DNA of 64,000 nucleotides from Aliigemmobacter aestuarii (GTDB lineage Bacteria; Pseudomonadota; Alphaproteobacteria; Rhodobacterales; Rhodobacteraceae): the NCBI RefSeq assembly GCF_004799285.1, contig NZ_SSND01000001.1, forward strand, positions 1,488,001 to 1,552,000, read 5' to 3'. This document shows, piece by piece, positions 17,413-28,583 of the stretch. Both the position numbers and the translations under genes were made by a program. The notes beneath the pieces were generated by a model. The model saw only the letters and a list, made by a program, of their open reading frames with translations. It had not been told where the DNA came from and did not search any database. The stretch's first letter is position 1. Every line of letters begins with the position of its first letter.

Positions 17413-18315
17413 ATGAAGACCCTGCCAGGCCTTGAAAACGTCCAGACATTTCTTGCACTTGCGCAGGACCTCAATTTCCGGCGCACGGCCGAGCGGCTGC
17501 ATCTGGACCAATCCGCGCTCAGCCGCCGGATCCAGAAACTGGAACAAAGCCTTGGCTTCCGTCTTCTGGATCGCACGACCCGCGAAGTATCGCTCACGCA
17601 GGCGGGGCAGCAGTTCTATCGGGATAACGCCGAACTGATGCGTGGCTATGACGAATCGATCCAGGCCGCGCGGCGGGTGGCCGAAGGCAAGGCCGGCCTT
17701 TTGCGGGTGGCCTACATGGCCTTCGCCGCGACCGAGCTGATGCCGTCGGCGATGCTGCGGTTCCGGCAGGCGCATCCGTATATTGATGTCCGGCTGGAAT
17801 ACATCCGCACCCAGGGCCAGAAGATCGCGCTGGCCAACGGGGATGTGGACATCGGGTACATGATCGGCCCCTTCGACCATCCCGATTTCACCGCGCTGCA
17901 ACTTTCGTCCGAGCCGCTTTACATCGCCACCCCCCGAAACCACCCCCTGCTGCTGCGGCCCAGGATCGTTCCGTCCGATCTTGTCGGGCAGGCGATCATC
18001 CTGGGAAACATGCGGGAATGGGAGGAATACCGCTGGCGCCTGAACGACATGTTCTCGGGCGAGGGGATCGCGCTGAATGTCACGCTTGAGGCGTCGAACA
18101 CACTGGCGCTGAACGGCCTTGTCGCGGCCGGGTTGGGGATCACGATCTATCCCGAAAGCCTGATCGGCTTTCTGGGCCGCAATGTTGAAGTGAGGCAGAT
18201 CATGCATCCCGCCTTCCGAAGCCGGACCGTTCTGGTGTGGAAGCGGTCGAACAGGTCGCCGCAGGTGCAGGCCTTCGTCCAGGTGGCCAAGCAGATCGGG
18301 GTTCACGCGCCCTAG
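17413..18315 (+). CDS. LysR family regulator of the hydantoin operon
   Basis: The 300-residue protein has the N-terminal helix-turn-helix (FLALAQDLNFRRTAERLHLDQ, then ALSRRIQKLE) and the effector domain typical of the BenM/CatR-like branch. It is divergent from the amidase-hyuA-hyuB-permease operon with 206 bases between, and a perfect T-N11-A dyad lies in that gap. It most likely activates the operon in response to a hydantoin or carbamoyl intermediate and represses its own gene. The effector is inferred from context only. Confidence 0.88.
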   Translation: MKTLPGLENVQTFLALAQDLNFRRTAERLHLDQSALSRRIQKLEQSLGFRLLDRTTREVSLTQAGQQFYRDNAELMRGYDESIQAARRVAEGKAGLLRVAYMAFAATELMPSAMLRFRQAHPYIDVRLEYIRTQGQKIALANGDVDIGYMIGPFDHPDFTALQLSSEPLYIATPRNHPLLLRPRIVPSDLVGQAIILGNMREWEEYRWRLNDMFSGEGIALNVTLEASNTLALNGLVAAGLGITIYPESLIGFLGRNVEVRQIMHPAFRSRTVLVWKRSNRSPQVQAFVQVAKQIGVHAP

Positions 18316-18474
18316 GCTGTGGCGGCAACCGTCGCGCCGGCGCAAGTGTCTGACAGAAATGATGGAATTCGCCTGTCCTTGCCCCTCTCATTGATTGCCT
18401 GTAGCGTGACGGCGGCGGGCGCGGTGGCCGCCGGATCTGCCGGCTTCGGGCCTCGGGAACAGGACTTCGGTGGC

Positions 18475-19158
18475 ATGGGTTGGGTTGAATTCGCACTTGC
18501 GCTCATCATCTTCATGGGGTCGCACCGGATCCCCGCAGCCCTTGGCGTGAAGGGGGCCCTGATCGGGGTGCTTGGGCCGCGTGGCTATACGGTGGCCTTT
18601 TCCGTCGCGTCGCTGTTTCTTCTGTGGTGGGTGATCGAGGCGGCCGGTCGGGCGCCTTTCGTGCCGCTGTGGGATCAACAGACCTGGCACCGATGGGCCG
18701 TCAACATCGCCATGCCCCTTGCCATTGCCTTGGGCACTTTCGGCGTTGCCGCGCCGAACCCCTTCGCCTTCGAAGGCCGCGCGTCGGGCTTTGATCCGGA
18801 GCGGCCGGGGATTGCCGCGATCACCCGTCAACCCCTGCTGTGGGCGCTGGCGATCTGGTCCGGGGCGCATCTGCTGGCCAATGGCGACCTGGCCCATGTC
18901 ATCCTGTTCGGGCTGTTCCTGGTCTTTTCCATCGCCGGAATGGCGATCGTGGAACGGCGCCGCGCGCGGATCGCGGGGCCGGCCGAATGGGCGCGGTTGA
19001 CGGCCCGCACCGGCCTGCTGCCCTTTGCGGCGCTGCTGAACGGTCGCTGGCGGCCGCTCGGCCTTCCGCCTGTGGCGCGTCTGGTGCTGGCGGCGATCCT
19101 GTGGGCCGGGCTGTGGCACCTGCATGTTCCGGTGATCGGCGTGTCGCCCCTGCCCTGA
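18475..19158 (+). CDS. nnrU: NnrU family membrane protein
   Basis: The 227-residue protein has about six to seven hydrophobic helices. Its N-terminus (GWVEFALALIIFMGSHRIPA) and the LLWALAIWSGAHLLANGDL block are hallmarks of NnrU/NnuR-type proteins. NnrU is needed for nitrite and NO respiration in some rhodobacters, but its biochemical role is unclear. I chose the ATG at 18475 because the family pattern starts there. The frame is open back to 18319 without similarity. It lies far from the nir-nor genes, and no TTGAC-type box was found before it. Confidence 0.82.
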   Translation: MGWVEFALALIIFMGSHRIPAALGVKGALIGVLGPRGYTVAFSVASLFLLWWVIEAAGRAPFVPLWDQQTWHRWAVNIAMPLAIALGTFGVAAPNPFAFEGRASGFDPERPGIAAITRQPLLWALAIWSGAHLLANGDLAHVILFGLFLVFSIAGMAIVERRRARIAGPAEWARLTARTGLLPFAALLNGRWRPLGLPPVARLVLAAILWAGLWHLHVPVIGVSPLP

Positions 19159-19163
19159 CCCGA

Positions 19164-19946
19164 TCAGGCCAGCCAAACATCCAGGAACAGCATCACGACC
19201 AGACCGATGGCAAGGCCAAGCGTGGCCTTGTTCTGATGGCCCGACCGGTGGGTTTCGGGGATGATCTCGTGGCTGATGACGTAAAGCATCGCACCCGCCG
19301 CGAAGGCCAGCCCCCAGGGAAGCAGAGGCCCAGCCACAAGGATCACGCCCGCCCCGATCACCCCGCCCACGGGTTCGACCGCGCCGGTCAGCGCGGCGAT
19401 GGCAAAGGCGCGGCGGCGGCCATAGCCCTCGCCCAGAAGTGCGACGGCCACGGCCAGGCCCTCGGGCGCGTTCTGCAACCCGATCCCGATCGCCAGCGGC
19501 AGGCCGCCCTGCATCCCGTGCGCGCCAAAGCCCACGCCGACAGCCAGACCTTCGGGAAAGTTGTGAATGGTAATGGCGATGATGAACAGCCACACCCGGC
19601 GAAGCGCCGCCGCTTCCGGCCCTTCGCGACCGGTCTTGAAATGTTCATGCGGCAGCTTTTCGTTCATCAAGGCGACCGCGCCCATGCCGATCAGGATCGC
19701 CACGCAGACGATCAGCGCCGGGATGGCGCCGTCGCCATGCCGCTCGCCCGCCGCATCCAGCGCCGGGATGATCAGCGAAAAGAAGGATGCGGCCAGCATG
19801 ACGCCTGCCGCGAACCCCAGCGAAAGGTCACGGAAGGCCCGCCCCGGCGTCCGCCCGAACAGCACCGGCAGCGCCCCCGCACCCGTCATGGCCCCGGCCG
19901 CCAGACTGCCAAGGAACCCGAGCGCGACCGGGGACAGCGTTTCCAC
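19164..19946 (-). CDS. ZIP family divalent metal transporter
   Basis: The 260-residue inner-membrane protein has eight probable helices. The ZIP signature HNFPEGLAVGVG lies in helix IV and a second HEIIPE motif near the C-terminal part, and these histidines and glutamates form the metal path. A hydrophilic loop with HEHF lies between helices III and IV. It resembles the GufA/ZupT branch, which imports zinc and other divalent ions. It follows gyrB by 7 bases in the same direction, so it may be co-transcribed with it. It is convergent with nnrU. Confidence 0.88.
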   Translation of the reverse strand: METLSPVALGFLGSLAAGAMTGAGALPVLFGRTPGRAFRDLSLGFAAGVMLAASFFSLIIPALDAAGERHGDGAIPALIVCVAILIGMGAVALMNEKLPHEHFKTGREGPEAAALRRVWLFIIAITIHNFPEGLAVGVGFGAHGMQGGLPLAIGIGLQNAPEGLAVAVALLGEGYGRRRAFAIAALTGAVEPVGGVIGAGVILVAGPLLPWGLAFAAGAMLYVISHEIIPETHRSGHQNKATLGLAIGLVVMLFLDVWLA

Positions 19947-19953
19947 GATCGGC

Positions 19954-22462
<2,509 letters not shown>

Positions 22463-22485
22463 GACTTGGACACAAGATTTAGCGT

Positions 22486-23106
22486 TCAGGTAAAGGGGAT
22501 GACGCAGCCGACGCCAACCAGCATCAGACCCGAGGCGATGTTCAGCCGCCGCATCCGTTCGGGGCTGGCCAGAATGCGGCGCGCGCGATCCAGGAACATC
22601 GCCAATCCCAGGTTGCCCAGCATCGGCACGATCGCCGAAACGGCAAGGATCGCGGCGATATCCGGGGCGGTCACGCGCGACAGGTCGAAGAAGCCGGGAA
22701 GAAACCCCATGTAGAACAGGATCGCCTTCGGGTTGCCGATCACCGCAGCGACGCCCACCGAAAACCCGGCCCAGATGCCGGGCCGCGTCAGGCGACTATC
22801 CTCGCCCGGCTTCGCGGCGGGTTTCACCAGCAGAAGGATGCCCATCACGATGAACACCCCCGCCGCGATCCAGCGCATAAGCCCAAGCAGGTCGCCATAA
22901 AGCGACAGAACCCAGGCCAGGCCCAGAATGGCGCAGAAGGGCCAGATCAGATCGCCAAGCGCCACCCCCACGGCCAAGGGCCAGGCCCCGGCCATGCCGC
23001 CCGAAAGCGCCCGCGCGGTCAGCGCCACCCAGACCGGTCCGGGGATGACCCACAGGCCTGCCATGGCAAGGACATAAAGCCCCAGTTGATCAAGCGTCAC
23101 GGTCAT
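22486..23106 (-). CDS. LysE family amino acid exporter
   Basis: The 206-residue membrane protein has the LysE/RhtB pattern: an N-terminal GLWVIPGPVWVALTARALSGG with the PGP motif after the first helix, and about six hydrophobic segments. Such proteins export amino acids or homoserine lactones. The cargo is unknown. It starts 7 bases after the VOC gene stop and lies between recF and gyrB, an insertion into the replication gene cluster. Confidence 0.85.
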   Translation of the reverse strand: MTVTLDQLGLYVLAMAGLWVIPGPVWVALTARALSGGMAGAWPLAVGVALGDLIWPFCAILGLAWVLSLYGDLLGLMRWIAAGVFIVMGILLLVKPAAKPGEDSRLTRPGIWAGFSVGVAAVIGNPKAILFYMGFLPGFFDLSRVTAPDIAAILAVSAIVPMLGNLGLAMFLDRARRILASPERMRRLNIASGLMLVGVGCVIPFT

Positions 23107-23113
23107 CGCGGCC

Positions 23114-23554
23114 CTATCCCGGCAAGGTCAGGCTGCCGTCGTCGGCCAGCGGCCAGAACGGATTCATCGCCACTTCCCAGACATGCCCGTCCGGGTCCGC
23201 CCAATAGCCGGAATAACCGCCCCAGAACACATTTTCAGGCGCCTTCAGGGCCGTCCCCCCTGCCGCGACGGCCGCGGCAAAGGCCGCGTCCACCTCGGCC
23301 TGGGTGGCGAAGTTCTGCGCCAGCGTCACGGCACCGGTTCCCAGTCCGGCCCCCGGACGCCCCTGGTCGGCCGCCAGTGCCGCGCGGTCGAACAGCGCAA
23401 GCGCCGCCCCCTGCATCTGGTAGAAGGCCACGCCCTCCTGGCTTTCCCCGTGCTCCCTCCATCCCAGACGGGCATAGAAGGCGCGCGCCGCCGCCAGATC
23501 GGCGACACCGAGGGTAATGAGCGTCACGCGCTGAACGGGCGGATGCGGCCTCAT
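23114..23554 (-). CDS. VOC superfamily protein (glyoxalase/bleomycin-resistance fold)
   Basis: The 146-residue protein has the VOC beta-alpha-beta-beta-beta pattern: VTLITLGVADLAAARAFYARLGW at the start, then FYQMQGAALALF and YWADPDGHVWEVAMNP at the end, where a glutamate would bind metal. The function could be detoxification or isomerisation. It cannot be assigned. Its ATG overlaps the recF stop by 4 bases, so it is translated together with recF. Confidence 0.85.
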   Translation of the reverse strand: MRPHPPVQRVTLITLGVADLAAARAFYARLGWREHGESQEGVAFYQMQGAALALFDRAALAADQGRPGAGLGTGAVTLAQNFATQAEVDAAFAAAVAAGGTALKAPENVFWGGYSGYWADPDGHVWEVAMNPFWPLADDGSLTLPG

Positions 23555-24657
23555 GCCGTGGTCACCGTGGAAACGCCGCCCAGATCGGCGACGGAAAATC
23601 CTTGGCCCCTTTCTGCAAGACTGTCAAACAGCCCCGGCTCCGTCCCGGTCATCATGGCCTGCGCCCCGAGCGCGCAGATCTCGTCATAAAGCGCGGCGCG
23701 GCGCGCGGCATCCAGATGGGCGGCGACCTCGTCCAGCAGGATGATCGGCGCACGGCCCAGATCGGCCGCCAGGGCGCGCGCATTCGCCAGGATCAGGCTG
23801 ATCAGAAGCGCCTTCTGCTCGCCGGTCGAACACTGGTCGGCAGCGACCCCCTTCTCGTCATAGACAGCGCGCAGGTCGGCCCGGTGTGGCCCGGTCAGGG
23901 TCCGGCCCGCCGCCATGTCGCGCCGCCGCCCTTCGGCAAGGGCAACGGCAAGGGACGCGGCATCCGTCGCCTCTGCCTCGCCCTCGGGTCCGACGACCGA
24001 AAGGGAGGCCCGCGGAAAGCAGGTCTCCGCACCGTCCTGCGCTGCAGTCAGCCGGGCCACGGCCGCCGCCCGATGGGCAATGATCTGCGCCCCCGCCTCG
24101 GCCATCTGCGATTCCAGCGCGCCATACCAATGGGCGTCCTGCACCTGATCCTTCAGCAGACGGTTACGGTCGCGCATCGCCTTTTCATAGGCGAGGCTCG
24201 CCTCGGCATGGTCGGGCGCAAAGGAAAGCGCGATCCGGTCCAGAAACCGCCGCCGCCCCTCTGGCGACTCGATCCAGAGCCGGTCCATCGCGGGCACAAG
24301 CCAGAGGATGCGCAGGATGCGGCCCAGGGCCGCCTGTGTCGCGGGCTTGCCGTCGATCGTCACGGCGCGCGCGCCGCCGGCCTCGGCAAAGGTTTCCACC
24401 TCGTGGACGGCGGCAAAACCCGTCGCCTCGGCCCGGATCTTCCATCCCAGCGACTCGGGGCGCCGCGCCAGCTCCTCGGGCCCCGCCCGGCGCAATCCGC
24501 GCCCCGGCGACAGAAGGCTCACCGCTTCAAGGATGTTGGTCTTGCCCGCCCCGTTCGGCCCCCAGATCGCGACCGGACGGCCATCGAATTCCAGCTTCGT
24601 CACCCGATGGCTGCGGAAATGCGACATCGTCAGCGACTGGATGGCCAACCCGCTCAC
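23551..24657 (-). CDS. recF: DNA replication and repair protein RecF
   Basis: The 368-residue protein is an SMC-like ABC ATPase with Walker A GPNGAGKTN near the N-terminus, the DRIALSFAPDH middle part, a signature STGEQKALL and Walker B PIILLDEVAAHLD. RecF loads RecA at gapped DNA with RecO and RecR. The usual C-terminal length is present. It lies downstream of dnaN as in most bacteria, and its stop overlaps the VOC gene start. Confidence 0.95.
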   Translation of the reverse strand: MSGLAIQSLTMSHFRSHRVTKLEFDGRPVAIWGPNGAGKTNILEAVSLLSPGRGLRRAGPEELARRPESLGWKIRAEATGFAAVHEVETFAEAGGARAVTIDGKPATQAALGRILRILWLVPAMDRLWIESPEGRRRFLDRIALSFAPDHAEASLAYEKAMRDRNRLLKDQVQDAHWYGALESQMAEAGAQIIAHRAAAVARLTAAQDGAETCFPRASLSVVGPEGEAEATDAASLAVALAEGRRRDMAAGRTLTGPHRADLRAVYDEKGVAADQCSTGEQKALLISLILANARALAADLGRAPIILLDEVAAHLDAARRAALYDEICALGAQAMMTGTEPGLFDSLAERGQGFSVADLGGVSTVTTA

Positions 24658-24697
24658 GCGCCCGCTCCTTCAACCTGATGGAAATACCCCGGGGGGT

Positions 24698-24717
24698 CCG
24701 GGGGGCTGGCCCCCCGG
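24698..24717 (-). terminator. GC hairpin between dnaN and recF
   Basis: An 8-bp stem CCGGGGGG/CCCCCCGG with a 4-base loop follows the dnaN stop by 10 bases. The minus-strand sequence after it is GC-rich with no T-run, so full termination is doubtful. Confidence 0.4.
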
Positions 24718-24727
24718 CCTTTGTCCG

Positions 24728-25846
24728 TCACACGCGCATCGGCATGACGACATAGACCGCGCTGGTGTCGTTGCCCTCGCGCATCAGCGTGGGATCGCCC
24801 GACGAGTTGAACAGGAACACGGCGTTCTCGCGGTCCACCTGGCTTGCGATTTCCAGCAGGTATTTCGCGTTGAACCCGATCTCCAGCCGTTCGTCGCCAT
24901 AGGCCACGGCCAGTTCCTCTTCGGCGGCACCGCTGTCGGGCGAGTTGACCGACAAGACCAGCCGGTCTTCATCGAGGCTCAGCTTGACCGCGCGCGAGCG
25001 TTCCGAGGACACGGTCGCCACCCGGTCCACGGCCTTGGCGAATTCGCTGGCGTCCACTTCCAGGCGGCGGGTGTTTCCGGTCGGGATGACGCGCGAATAG
25101 TCGGGGAAGGTGCCGTCGATGACCTTCGAGGTCAGCGTGATGTTCGGGGTGGCGAAGCGGATCTTCGTCTCGCTGACCGAAACGGCGATCTGCGCCTCGT
25201 CGTCGTCCAGCAGCTTGCGCAATTCGCCCACGGTCTTGCGCGGCACGATCACGCCGGGCATCGATTGCGCGCCCTCCGGCAGGGCCGCGTCGATCCGGGC
25301 CAGGCGGTGGCCGTCGGTCGCCACCGCGCGCAGCACGGGGCCATCCTCGCCCGTAGCCACATGCAGGTAGACGCCGTTCAGGTAGTATCTTGTCTCTTCG
25401 GTCGAGATGGCGAACTTGGCCTTGTCGAACAGCCGCCGCAGCGCAGGCGCCGGGGCCGAGAAGTTCGAGGCATATTCCGACGATGCCATCACCGGGAAAT
25501 CTTCCTTCGGCAGCGTCGCGAGGCTGAAGGTGGACCGCCCCGCCGCGATCGTCAGGCGGCCCGAGGCCGGATCTTCGGTCAGATGGATCAGCGAACCATC
25601 CGGCAGCTTTCGGACGATTTCGTGCAGCATCACAGCCGAAACGGTGGTGGCGCCGGGGCGTTCCACCATCGCGGGCGCACGATCAACCACCTCGATGTCA
25701 AGGTCGGTGGCGCGGAACGAAACCCTGTCTCCCTCGGCCTCGATCAGCACGTTGGACAGGATCGGGATGGTGTTGCGACGCTCCACGACCGATTGGGCCT
25801 GTGCCACCGCCTTCAGAAGCGTGGCGCGTTCGATGCTGATCTTCAT
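24728..25846 (-). CDS. dnaN: DNA polymerase III beta sliding clamp
   Basis: The 372-residue protein is the normal length for the three-domain beta clamp. It begins MKISIERATLLKAVAQAQSVVERRNTIP and ends with YVVMPMRV, the conserved C-terminal tail that forms the clamp-binding pocket (MPMR). It holds DNA polymerase III on DNA. It lies 141 bases downstream of dnaA, in the same direction. AGGGTGACAGGGAA precedes the ATG. Confidence 0.97.
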   Translation of the reverse strand: MKISIERATLLKAVAQAQSVVERRNTIPILSNVLIEAEGDRVSFRATDLDIEVVDRAPAMVERPGATTVSAVMLHEIVRKLPDGSLIHLTEDPASGRLTIAAGRSTFSLATLPKEDFPVMASSEYASNFSAPAPALRRLFDKAKFAISTEETRYYLNGVYLHVATGEDGPVLRAVATDGHRLARIDAALPEGAQSMPGVIVPRKTVGELRKLLDDDEAQIAVSVSETKIRFATPNITLTSKVIDGTFPDYSRVIPTGNTRRLEVDASEFAKAVDRVATVSSERSRAVKLSLDEDRLVLSVNSPDSGAAEEELAVAYGDERLEIGFNAKYLLEIASQVDRENAVFLFNSSGDPTLMREGNDTSAVYVVMPMRV

Positions 25847-25987
25847 TTCCCTGTCACCCTATCATCGGAGGGAACACGAAATTATCCGGTTCCCGCCGGT
25901 TCTCAAGCCTTTTGCGGGACATTGGGCGCGAATGCCAGACCCGTCAAGGCCGCACGAGGGCGCGCGCACGCGCCCCGGCCCCCCGTT

Positions 25988-27358
25988 TCACCCCTGCAAC
26001 AGCCGCTTGAGCATCTGCAGGTCGTCGGCAAGCTGGCTGTCGGTGGCCATCAGTTCCTCGATCTTGCGCACGCCGTGCATGATCGTGGTGTGATCGCGCC
26101 CGCCGAACCGGCGGCCGATTTCCGGCAGGCTGCGCGGGGTCAGCTGCTTGGCCAGGTACATGGCGATCTGGCGCGGCCGCGCGATCGACCGCAGCCGCTT
26201 GGGCCCGATCAGATCTGAAAGACGGACGTTGTAGTGTTCGGCCACCTTGCGCTGGATTTCCTCGACCGTGACCTTGCGATCCGAGGCGCGCAGGATATCG
26301 GCAAGGCAATCCTGCGTCAGTTCCAACGTGATTTCGCGCCCGACCAGCGAGGCGAAGGCGAACAGCCGCGTCAGCGCGCCTTCCAGAACGCGGACATTCG
26401 TGGTGATGCGATGCGCAAGGAATTCCAGCACGCCATCGGCCAGCTTCAGGTCACGATACTGCTGGCGATAGAACTCGGCCTTTTGCTGAAGGATCCCTAG
26501 CCGCAGTTCATAGTCGGTGGGATGCAGATCGACGACCAGCCCGCATTGCAGCCGCGACTTGATGCGTTCTTCCAGATCCTTGATCTCGCCCGGCGCGCGG
26601 TCGGCCGAAATCACGATCTGCTTGTTCTGGTCCACCAGCGCGTTGAAGGTGTGAAAGAACTCGTCCTGCGTGGAATCCTTGCCGGCGATAAACTGGACGT
26701 CATCCACCATCAGGACGTCGACAGACCGGAACAGCCCCTTGAAATCCATGATCTGGCGGTCGCGCAGGGCCTGCACGAAGCGGTACATGAACTGTTCGGC
26801 CGACAGGTAAAGCACCCGCAATTCCGGGCGGCGGGCCTGAAGCTCATGCGCGATAGCGTGCATCAGGTGGGTCTTGCCCAGACCGACGCCACCGTAAAGG
26901 AACAACGGATTGAAGGTGACGGGTCCGCCTTCGGCCACGCGGCGCGCGGCGGCATGGGCCAGTTCGTTCGGTTTGCCGACGACGAACGAATCGAAGGTGA
27001 AGCGCGCATCCAGCGGCGCGCCGGGCAGGTCGTCGTTGTTGGAGGCCGCGCGCGCCGGGGCTGCGGGCCGGGTTTCCGCGGGCTCCAGAGACGTGCCGTT
27101 CGGCCGCGTCGCGGCATTGCGCGTCACCGCGAATTCAAGCCGGTCCACCGGGCTTCCGTGGTTGGCCAGCTGGTGTCGGATGTGGTCGGAATAGTTCCGC
27201 GAAACCCAGTCGCCGAAGAAGGTGGTGGGCACCTCGAACCGGGCGACGCCATTCGCCAGCGAGGACAGCTTCAGCGGTTCGATCCAGGTGACGAAGTTGT
27301 TCTTCCCGACTGTCTGCCGAAGCTCGTCACGAGCCTTACCCCAAGTGTCGTTTGGCAT
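25988..27358 (-). CDS. dnaA: Chromosomal replication initiator DnaA
   Basis: The 456-residue protein has all four domains: an N-terminal DnaB/DnaA-interaction part (FVTWIEPLKL), a proline- and alanine-rich linker, the AAA+ core with Walker A GGVGLGKTH and Walker B VLMVDDVQFI, and the C-terminal DNA-binding domain ending in GGRDHTTIMHGVRKIEEL. I start it at 27358 because the family N-terminus (MPNDTWGKARDEL) begins there. An in-frame ATG at 27409 would add 17 unlike residues. A near-perfect DnaA box lies just before the chosen start, which suggests autoregulation. Confidence 0.95.
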   Translation of the reverse strand: MPNDTWGKARDELRQTVGKNNFVTWIEPLKLSSLANGVARFEVPTTFFGDWVSRNYSDHIRHQLANHGSPVDRLEFAVTRNAATRPNGTSLEPAETRPAAPARAASNNDDLPGAPLDARFTFDSFVVGKPNELAHAAARRVAEGGPVTFNPLFLYGGVGLGKTHLMHAIAHELQARRPELRVLYLSAEQFMYRFVQALRDRQIMDFKGLFRSVDVLMVDDVQFIAGKDSTQDEFFHTFNALVDQNKQIVISADRAPGEIKDLEERIKSRLQCGLVVDLHPTDYELRLGILQQKAEFYRQQYRDLKLADGVLEFLAHRITTNVRVLEGALTRLFAFASLVGREITLELTQDCLADILRASDRKVTVEEIQRKVAEHYNVRLSDLIGPKRLRSIARPRQIAMYLAKQLTPRSLPEIGRRFGGRDHTTIMHGVRKIEELMATDSQLADDLQMLKRLLQG

Positions 27359-27365
27359 TTCGTTT

Positions 27366-27374
27366 TTGTCCACA
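27366..27374 (+). promoter_or_regulatory. DnaA-box-like 9-mer at the dnaA start
   Basis: TTGTCCACA differs from TTATCCACA in one base and lies 8 bases upstream of the dnaA start codon. It is a single site. The rest of the upstream gap has no cluster of boxes or AT-rich stretch, so it fits autoregulation better than an origin. Confidence 0.4.
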
Positions 27375-27805
27375 ACCGTTCGTTTCTGTCTTCGTTGGGG
27401 GCTGACCATGCCCCATACCCCTCAAGCCCACGGCGGGACGGTCCCCATTCCGCCTCCGCGGCGCGACATCGACAATCGGGAGCGCGAACATAAACACATC
27501 CCTCGTTCGGCCAGGTGCCGACGGGTTCAATGCCTTTGTCCGCAAGCGGCGTGATCCCCACGCAGCATCTGTAACGCATTGTTCGCAAACCATTTTCCGG
27601 GCAGGAGCGGCAGCATGCCTGTTTGATCCGGCGTCAGGTTTGCGATGCGTCCGTCCCCCAGGACGATGAATCGCAGGGTGAAGCTAGCAAGCGTGCAAGA
27701 GACTCCGCAACCGAACTTCACTGTTGACACAGGATTGATGCAGCGAATCTTCGGGGGTCAACTTTTTCGCCACAGTGGACCCGCCGGAAGGCCCGAAAAA
27801 TGAAA
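27375..27805. other. dnaA-rpsT intergenic region
   Basis: About 430 bases lie upstream of dnaA. A TTGACA at 27724 and a TTGACC on the other strand nearby have no convincing -10 partner. No array of DnaA boxes was found, so I do not call an origin. A 67-codon minus-strand frame (27527-27730) has no recognisable motif and is left out. Confidence 0.5.
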
Positions 27806-27829
27806 AACGCGCCCCCGAAAGGGCGCGTT
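27806..27829 (-). terminator. rpsT rho-independent terminator
   Basis: On the minus strand a perfect 9-bp stem (AACGCGCCC/GGGCGCGTT, loop of 6) runs into a T-run. It starts 22 bases after the rpsT stop. Confidence 0.85.
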
Positions 27830-27851
27830 GGCTTCGCAATCTGCAAAGCGA

Positions 27852-28124
27852 TCAGGCGTTGGCGCCAAGCGCCTTCACGCGCGAGGTCAGGCGCGACATT
27901 TTACGCGCCACGGTGTTCTTGTGAAGAACGCCCTTGGTCACACCGCGCGACAGCTCCGGCTGGGCGGCCTTGAGGGCGGCGGCGGCGGCGGTCTGGTCGC
28001 CCGAGGCGATGGCTTCTTCCACCTTGCGCAGGAAGGTGCGGATGCGCGACCGGCGGGCCTTGTTCACCGCATAGCGGGCTTCGGACTGACGTGCGCGTTT
28101 CTTCGACTGGGGCGTATTCGCCAT
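27852..28124 (-). CDS. rpsT: 30S ribosomal protein S20
   Basis: The 90-residue basic protein begins [13 protein letters not shown] and ends VKALGANA, matching bacterial S20, a 16S rRNA-binding protein of the small subunit. The ATG at 28124 is preceded by CAGGAAAC. The frame extends to 28157 without similarity. It lies upstream of dnaA in the same direction, as in many alphaproteobacteria, with its own strong terminator. Confidence 0.96.
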   Translation of the reverse strand: MANTPQSKKRARQSEARYAVNKARRSRIRTFLRKVEEAIASGDQTAAAAALKAAQPELSRGVTKGVLHKNTVARKMSRLTSRVKALGANA

Positions 28125-28295
28125 GGGCTGGTTTCCTGTCTTTCGGATCCGTTGCAATTCAAAAGCGCAATGAACCCGAACAATGGCCGAAGCCTTCGGA
28201 AACGATTCTGCCTAAGCGGGCCCACGCGCATGTGCCGCGCCGTATAGGCGATGCAGCGGCAAATGGAAAGGGCGAATCTGCCCTTGCGCCCGGCA

Positions 28296-28583
28296 TCAGG
28301 ATTCCGCCTCGCGGATCATCGACCGCGCCCATCGGGCCGAGGCCCAGGTCGCCGGGATCCCCAGGGGGAGCGACCACAGAAGTGCCGCGACCGGGGTGAT
28401 GGCGGGCAGACCCACGGCCTGCCACATCAGCCCCAGAAGAAAGAGGTTGATCGCGACAGCCCCCGTCGCGAACGGCCAGATCAGGATGCCCAACCGCCAC
28501 AGCGAGGTGTTCGTGCGGGGGCGGTTGCTGCTGTCCGGATCAATGGCTGGTGCCGTCTTCGAAGGTAATCTTGTTCCAGACAT
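28296..28583 (-). CDS. Small two-helix membrane protein at the end of the nir operon
   Basis: The 95-residue protein has a hydrophilic N-terminus of about 28 residues and two hydrophobic helices (near LIWPFATGAVAINLFLLGLMW and PVAALLWSLPLGIPATW) ending in a charged tail. I do not recognise a family. It overlaps the end of nirN by 44 bases, and GGGGAAG stands before its ATG, so it is very likely the last gene of the nir operon. A role in heme d1 delivery or membrane anchoring is conceivable, but nothing in the sequence shows it. Confidence 0.6.
   Translation of the reverse strand: MSGTRLPSKTAPAIDPDSSNRPRTNTSLWRLGILIWPFATGAVAINLFLLGLMWQAVGLPAITPVAALLWSLPLGIPATWASARWARSMIREAES

Noticed and set aside
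27527-27730. 67-codon minus-strand frame between dnaA and rpsT
   Set aside because: It has no known motif and no ribosome site, and it lies in the expected promoter region.
27375-27850. Replication origin next to dnaA
   Set aside because: Only one box-like 9-mer was found. There is no cluster of DnaA boxes and no AT-rich unwinding stretch, and many alphaproteobacteria place oriC elsewhere.
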